Source: Phyllobacterium zundukense | GTDB lineage: Bacteria; Pseudomonadota; Alphaproteobacteria; Rhizobiales; Rhizobiaceae | DNA: 64,000 nt | Reading direction: 5' to 3' | Assembly (NCBI RefSeq): GCF_025452195.1 | Contig: NZ_CP104973.1 | Coordinates: 2,029,001 to 2,093,000, forward strand | Part shown: positions 60,165-64,000 of the stretch, one piece after another | Numbering within the stretch: position 1 is the stretch's first letter | How the letters are laid out: each line of letters opens with the position of its first letter | Translations under genes and position numbers: made by a program | Notes under the pieces: model-generated | What the model saw: only the letters and a program-made list of their open reading frames with translations | What the model was told of the DNA's origin: nothing | Databases searched by the model: none

Positions 60165-60992
60165 TCAGGCCCTGGCGGCCTCGATCAGCAGCTGCAGATT
60201 GCCGGCGATGATAGCCGGTACTTCCAGCGGGGTGAAATGGCGAACGCCCTCGAGGATCGTCAGCGTGGCGCCGGGAATGTTGTCGGCAAGCACACGTGCC
60301 ATTTCCGGCGGTGTCGCATAATCCTCGGTTCCGACAAGCACGCGGCACGGGAAGTCAAACTTCGGCAATGCTTCGCGCAGATCGGCTGCACCCAGCATGT
60401 TGCACGTCGCGACATAGGCGTCGATTTCATTGGCGAGGAAGGTCGAGACAGCGGCTTCTACCACGTCCGGATTTGCCTCGCGAAAGCCATCGCTGAACCA
60501 GCGGGTTTTCTGGAAGCCGACAAGCGCCTTCAGGCCTTCGTTTCGCGCCTTTTCCGCGCGTTCAGCCCAGGCTGCGGGAGCGTTTTCCCCGTACCAGGCG
60601 GTGGTGTCGAAGAGGCCGAGAGCGTCGACACGCTCAGGATAGGCTGCGGCAAAGGCAAGAGCGATGCAGCCACCCATCGACGCACCGGCAACAACGGCCG
60701 ACGTCCAACCGACATGGTTCATGAGATCGGCGAGATCATCGGCAAATTGCGCAGTGCTGTAGGGACCTGCGGGCTTGCCGGAAACGCCGTGGCCGCGGCA
60801 GTCGTAAATGAGAACCTCGGATGCGCCGGCAAGTGCCTTGGCGGTTGGCTCCCAGAAGAACTTGTCCATCGCCAGCGAATGAATGAGAACGCAGCGGCCT
60901 TCGCCGCTCCCGGGGACGATGCGATAGGAGAGCCTTATTCCGTCGCGGGTTTCCGCAAAGCCTATCGTTTGAGTGGGCATCAAATCGCTCAT
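60165..60992 (-). CDS. Alpha/beta hydrolase, deformylase/enol-lactonase type
   Basis: A 275-residue hydrolase. The nucleophile is S105 in GASMGG, the acid residue is D in GTEDYATP (near 225) and the histidine is in GVRHFTP (near 252). It resembles PcaD-like enol-lactonases and N-formylmaleamate deformylases. Location next to a maleamate-type amidase suggests the last two hydrolytic steps of a 2,5-dihydroxypyridine-like route, but no 2,5-dihydroxypyridine dioxygenase gene is seen. Confidence 0.8.
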   Translation of the reverse strand: MSDLMPTQTIGFAETRDGIRLSYRIVPGSGEGRCVLIHSLAMDKFFWEPTAKALAGASEVLIYDCRGHGVSGKPAGPYSTAQFADDLADLMNHVGWTSAVVAGASMGGCIALAFAAAYPERVDALGLFDTTAWYGENAPAAWAERAEKARNEGLKALVGFQKTRWFSDGFREANPDVVEAAVSTFLANEIDAYVATCNMLGAADLREALPKFDFPCRVLVGTEDYATPPEMARVLADNIPGATLTILEGVRHFTPLEVPAIIAGNLQLLIEAARA

Positions 60993-61055
60993 GGTATTGG
61001 TTCCGCTTCAGCATGGGTGTAGATCGCCAGCGATGTTTGTCGCGCGTCGTATTAT

Positions 61056-61069
61056 TGTATGACGGTATT
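61056..61069. promoter_or_regulatory. Candidate GntR site upstream of the alpha/beta hydrolase gene
   Basis: TGTATGACGGTATT shares 12 of 14 bases with the site at 51055 (minus strand). It lies 64 bases before the hydrolase start. Confidence 0.55.
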
Positions 61070-61212
61070 AATTGACGGGTCAAGAGGCGAGAGACACGCA
61101 GTGCCAAGTCGATTTTAATCAAGTTTTAAGGAGGAGATTGCGAGATCGATTAACCGGTAACCAGTCGTTAGGAATTCCGGAATACGTGGGTAAGCAAGAC
61201 AAGGACTTGCCC

Positions 61213-61788
61213 ATGCGCCGCATCATGTTCATTGCGTTGTTGTTGCTCACAGGCTGCGCCACAGCGCCAACCCAGACCAACAATGTCTGTGCCGTATTCG
61301 ATCAGAGAGACGGCTTCTTCAACAATTGGTACAAGCAGGCCAAGAGTGTCGAGACGGAATATGGCGTGCCGGTTCCCATTCTTATGGCGACGATCTATAC
61401 GGAATCCGGCTATCGGGCCCGGGTCAAGCCGCCGCGTACAAAATTGTTCGGCTTTATTCCCTGGTCACGGCCATCCACCGCGTATGGGTATTCGCAGGCC
61501 CTGGACGGGACTTGGGCGGACTATCAACGCGAAACCGGACGCTGGACCGCCCGGCGAACGGATTTCAGCGATGCCGTTCGCTTCGTTGGCTGGTACCATG
61601 CAAGGAGCCATCAGATGAACGGCATTCCGCTTAACGACGCCTACAATCTCTACGCTGCTTACTATGCCGGGCCGAATGACTTTGCGCGTGGCACGTGGCG
61701 GAGCAAGCCCGGTATCGACCGAAGTGCACGGCGGACAGCCGCGATAGCAGGTACCTACGCTGCTCAATTGAACAACTGCGGCCTATGA
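61213..61788 (+). CDS. Transglycosylase SLT-domain lipoprotein
   Basis: A 191-residue lipoprotein. The signal MRRIMFIALLLLTGC ends in a lipobox with Cys15. The lysozyme-like fold carries the catalytic glutamate E64 in ATIYTESGYRAR and later AYGYSQALDGTWADY and AYNLYAAYYAGPNDF. It would cleave peptidoglycan at the outer membrane face. ATG 61213 is favoured because it starts the lipoprotein signal. A family B element begins at its stop codon. Confidence 0.85.
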   Translation: MRRIMFIALLLLTGCATAPTQTNNVCAVFDQRDGFFNNWYKQAKSVETEYGVPVPILMATIYTESGYRARVKPPRTKLFGFIPWSRPSTAYGYSQALDGTWADYQRETGRWTARRTDFSDAVRFVGWYHARSHQMNGIPLNDAYNLYAAYYAGPNDFARGTWRSKPGIDRSARRTAAIAGTYAAQLNNCGL

Positions 61789-61928
61789 GACTTTCTGAGA
61801 ATTCACCCTGATGGCCATCTGATGCAGTTTTCTGCGCTTCCGGTGCTCATGGACGAAAATGTCCACTGCGCTCCGGTTCTCGAAAACCACACCAGCTGAC
61901 TCATCAAACCGAATTCTTAAAAAGTCTC
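61787..61928. repeat. Family B 3' element (copy B5)
   Basis: It starts within the stop codon of the SLT gene. GAGACTTTCTGAGAATTC and its end GAATTCTTAAAAAGTCTC pair, and CCTGATGG/CTCATCA pair inside. Outer bases differ from copies B1, B2 and B4 but remain complementary. Confidence 0.78.
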
Positions 61929-61956
61929 TCAGCGCACGACTTAAAAGGGAAAAATG

Positions 61957-61978
61957 AACCCGCCGGTTAGAGCGGGTT
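61957..61978 (-). terminator. Rho-independent terminator of the peroxiredoxin gene
   Basis: AACCCGC and GCGGGTT form a 7-base stem around 8 bases. Reading on the minus strand it is followed by CATTTTTCCC. Confidence 0.75.
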
Positions 61979-61992
61979 TCATGTTGTATCGT

Positions 61993-62652
61993 TCAGGCGC
62001 CTGGCTGCTTTGTCTTGCGTAGATAGGGCAACACGCGCTCGAAGCCGCCGAAACGCTGGTTGGCGTCCTCATCCGAAACCGCTGCGGTGATGATGACATC
62101 CTCGCCCTGCTTCCACTGGGCCGGCGTTGCAACCTGGTGTTTCGCGGTGAGCTGGATGCTGTCGATGGCGCGCAGGATCTCGTCGAAGTTGCGGCCCGTG
62201 GTCATCGGATAGGTAAGGGTCATCTTCACCTTCTTGTCCGGACCGATGACGAAGACGGAGCGTACGGTGGCATTGTCGGCGGGTGTGCGGCCCTCGGACG
62301 TATCGCCTGCTTCCGCGGGCAGCATGTCATACAGTTTCGCGACCTTCAGATCCCTGTCGCCGATAAGGGGATAGTCGACCTCATGGCCGGTTGCAGTCTT
62401 GATATCCGCCTTCCACTTGTCGTGGTTTTCGACAGGATCGACCGAAATGCCGATGATCTTGGCATTGCGTTTGGCGAATTCCGGTGCAAGTCCGGCCATG
62501 TAACCAAGCTCAGTCGTGCAGACCGGGGTAAAATTCTTCGGATGACTGAACAGCACGGCATAGCTGCCGCCGATCCAGTCGTGGAAATGGATTTCGCCCT
62601 GCGTGGTTTCAGCAGTGAAATCCGGTGCAGTGTCATTGATGCGAAGGCCCAT
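61993..62652 (-). CDS. 1-Cys peroxiredoxin (Prx6 type)
   Basis: A 219-residue peroxidase with the peroxidatic cysteine C45 in FTPVCTTELG and the family extension to over 210 residues (LPYLRKTKQ at the end). A second resolving cysteine is absent, giving the 1-Cys type. It reduces peroxides in the cytoplasm with an external thiol donor. GGGAG lies 8 bases before ATG 62652; an upstream ATG at 62700 is less likely. Confidence 0.88.
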   Translation of the reverse strand: MGLRINDTAPDFTAETTQGEIHFHDWIGGSYAVLFSHPKNFTPVCTTELGYMAGLAPEFAKRNAKIIGISVDPVENHDKWKADIKTATGHEVDYPLIGDRDLKVAKLYDMLPAEAGDTSEGRTPADNATVRSVFVIGPDKKVKMTLTYPMTTGRNFDEILRAIDSIQLTAKHQVATPAQWKQGEDVIITAAVSDEDANQRFGGFERVLPYLRKTKQPGA

Positions 62653-62787
62653 CGCGTTTCTCCCGTGGTCGTGATTTGAAGGTTTTCGCCTGTTCGCCAC
62701 GCGAAGCAGGCGAATGTATCCAATTTGATTTCAGTTTTGCGAACGTAGCACAAGCGGCATTGCATGAATATGTCTGTGACCGCTCAT

Positions 62788-62925
62788 CTTGAGATTCACG
62801 CTTTGACGGCCTGCAAATGGCGTTTTTCTGCGCTCCGGTGCTCACGTACCCTAAAGTACGCTGCGCTCCGGTGCTCGGAAACCACCATTTTCGTCACGTC
62901 ATAGCATGAATCTCAACAGGCCAAG
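62788..62925. repeat. Family A element (copy A3)
   Basis: Arms CTTGAGATTCACG and CATGAATCTCAACAGG pair; the middle has two GCGCTCCGGTGCTC words around GTACCCTAAAGTAC. Unlike most copies it lies between divergent genes, not at a stop codon. Confidence 0.75.
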
Positions 62926-62973
62926 CTTTTGGAAACTGCGGAACCTAAATTTGAGTCCTCGCGTTCTAGCGCT

Positions 62974-63249
62974 ATGGAGAACGTTCACTTCAAGTCTGTT
63001 ACGGTAGAGTCGCTCTTTCCCGGGAAGTTGCGCACAATCGCCTCCGTCGCGGAAGCTGCAGAATTTCTCTTGAACGAATGGCCAGGTAAACGCGGCCGGC
63101 TCCACGGCCTCGCACAACAGGCATGTCTCGAAGCCATGGACGGAAGTGCGACCGGAGACATGGCACGCTCCGTGTTCGTCGAGGCCGCCAAAGAAGCGGA
63201 TATTTACGTCGAAGGAAACGTTGCCAGCGCTTTGATGCCAAGACAGTGA
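62974..63249 (+). CDS. DUF982 family protein
   Basis: A 91-residue protein. The VESLFPGKLRTIASVAEAAEFLLNEWPGKRG region (read as two pieces) and the LAQQACLEAMDGSATGDMAR segment are typical of DUF982, a family common in rhizobia with unknown function. ATG 62974 is chosen over a TTG at 62929 that would extend the frame into the adjacent repeat. No clear ribosome binding site is seen. Confidence 0.75.
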   Translation: MENVHFKSVTVESLFPGKLRTIASVAEAAEFLLNEWPGKRGRLHGLAQQACLEAMDGSATGDMARSVFVEAAKEADIYVEGNVASALMPRQ

Positions 63250-63376
63250 ACAAATAGCCCCTTGTTAATCAACATTGGTTAGAACATCAGCGGTAAAATA
63301 GCTCTTACGGTCTATTACGTTTCCGTCAAGAATCTTGGAATGATTCAGGCAGGGGTTACGTGATGGGCACCAAATA

Positions 63377-63637
63377 ATGAACGAAAAACTGGGACAGCTT
63401 TTTAGCATTCTCAAAGAACAATCAGACGAAATAGCACAACTCAATATGGACTATGCAGTGGAACGCACGCTCGTCACAGGCGTGATGTCCTTGCTGAGTG
63501 CACGCGGTTTGTTGCTTGATGTCGATTTCGACGAAATCGCCGAGATTGGGTCGAGGGTCGGGAATTCGCAGTTCTCGTCGCTCCTGGCAAGCCGGATCGA
63601 GCGCTTGAAGACGGGCAGTCCGGCGCTGCATAACTAG
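63377..63637 (+). CDS. Hypothetical protein
   Basis: An 86-residue soluble helical protein beginning MNEKLGQLFSILKEQSDEIA, with a heptad-like N-terminal half. I do not recognise a family. A family A repeat begins at its stop codon and reaches the stop of the convergent gene. Confidence 0.55.
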   Translation: MNEKLGQLFSILKEQSDEIAQLNMDYAVERTLVTGVMSLLSARGLLLDVDFDEIAEIGSRVGNSQFSSLLASRIERLKTGSPALHN

Positions 63638-63778
63638 GTCTGTCGATATTCACGCCATGGCGGCCTGCAAACGGCGTTTTTCTGCGCTCCGGTGCTCACG
63701 TACCAGAACGTACGCTGCGCTCCGGGGCTCGAAAACCACCGTTTTCGCCTCGCCTTGACATGAATCTCAACAAGACCT
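63636..63778. repeat. Family A element between two convergent stop codons (copy A4)
   Basis: Left end AGGTCTGTCGATATTCACG overlaps the TAG of the hypothetical gene; right end TGAATCTCAACAAGACCT touches the TAA of the minus-strand gene. Arms pair and the centre has GCGCTCCGG words around a GTACCAGAACGTAC stem. It looks like a bidirectional terminator. Confidence 0.8.
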
Positions 63779-64000
63779 TAGCCCGCCAGACTGCGCAAGC
63801 GGGCGAGCTCCGCTTCGAGCGACTTGATGCGTTCGTCACGCTCGGCCAACAATGCTGCCACATCGGCGGCCTCGAAACGCATGGGAATGTGCTGCGGGCA
63901 GTTCATGTCCCAGGCAGTAACCGTGAACAGGATCGCCTGCTCAGGTCGTGCGCGATAGCCCTCCGGCATCAGTTTTTGCATGAGATCAGGATCGTCTTCG
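63778..64000 (-). CDS. Pyridoxamine 5'-phosphate oxidase family protein (3' partial)
   Basis: The last 74 codons of a gene that continues past the window edge. The GYRARPEQAILFTVTAWDMN and CPQHIPMRFEA segments are typical of the C-terminal part of FMN-binding PNPOx-like proteins, followed by a short coiled tail (ERDERIKSLEAELARLRSL). Function of this branch is generally unknown. The frame is open to the last base. Confidence 0.7.
   Translation of the reverse strand, partial: EDDPDLMQKLMPEGYRARPEQAILFTVTAWDMNCPQHIPMRFEAADVAALLAERDERIKSLEAELARLRSLAG

Overview
The window comes from an alphaproteobacterium, most likely a Hyphomicrobiales member of the Rhizobiaceae/Phyllobacteriaceae type. The evidence is high coding GC, tightly packed catabolic operons with ABC transporters, rhizobial-style palindromic intergenic repeats, and a complete-looking inositol/rhizopine locus. 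I assigned functions by reading translated sequence and motifs only; no database search was possible.

Layout. (1) 1-8950, plus strand: a CUT1 sugar ABC transporter (binding protein cut by the window edge) followed by an acid-sugar operon. It holds two enolase-superfamily dehydratases (the second an L-fuconate dehydratase), a sugar mutarotase, a Gfo/Idh oxidoreductase, a MaoC-fold protein and an SDR; this is an L-fucose-type non-phosphorylative pathway. (2) 9195-11976: a cobalamin riboswitch, apparently split by a dispersed repeat, ahead of a glycine-betaine-type Rieske demethylase and its reductase (gbcAB-like). (3) 11984-18217: a minus-strand operon mocD-mocE-mocF plus a PanB-like gene, a divergent LacI regulator with palindromic operators, a MocC/IolI-like isomerase and a GFA-family (formaldehyde-binding) protein. 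This looks like rhizopine (O-methyl-inosamine) demethylation. (4) 18991-33325: an inositol-type ABC transporter, iolG, a second Gfo/Idh gene, iolR, a MazF-type toxin-antitoxin pair, iolC (fused to DUF2090), iolD, iolE and iolB. (5) 33608-36102: an ECF sigma factor/NrsF anti-sigma module with two matching promoters, a DUF1223 protein and an MXKDX-repeat protein. (6) 36474-39650: a cytochrome b with a Tat molybdopterin lipoprotein, then a Tim44-like protein. (7) 39960-47902: a PaoABC-like aldehyde oxidoreductase, two TetR regulators, a HAD phosphatase, a homocysteine S-methyltransferase-like protein and a TIGR02444 protein. (8) 47897-60992: UbiX, a GntR regulator, UbiD, a CoxLMS-type molybdenum hydroxylase operon with CoxG and a leaderless NMT1-like binding protein, an ABC importer, an isochorismatase-fold amidase and an alpha/beta hydrolase. 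Shared GTATG-type sites upstream of three transcription units suggest one GntR regulon, perhaps for an N-heteroaromatic or related carboxylate. (9) 61213-64000: an SLT lipoprotein, a 1-Cys peroxiredoxin, a DUF982 protein, a small hypothetical protein and the end of a PNPOx-like gene.

The most striking structural signal is a set of roughly 100-160 bp dispersed repeats. Two related families carry long terminal inverted repeats whose outermost bases differ between copies but still pair within each copy. Most copies begin exactly at a stop codon, and one fills the gap between two convergent stop codons, so they look like portable 3' hairpins or terminators. One copy sits inside the cobalamin riboswitch.

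A metabolic theme runs through regions 2-4. Rieske and desaturase-type demethylases release formaldehyde, while a GFA protein and a PanB-like (methylene-tetrahydrofolate-using) enzyme lie beside them, and the demethylated inosamine would feed the iol pathway.
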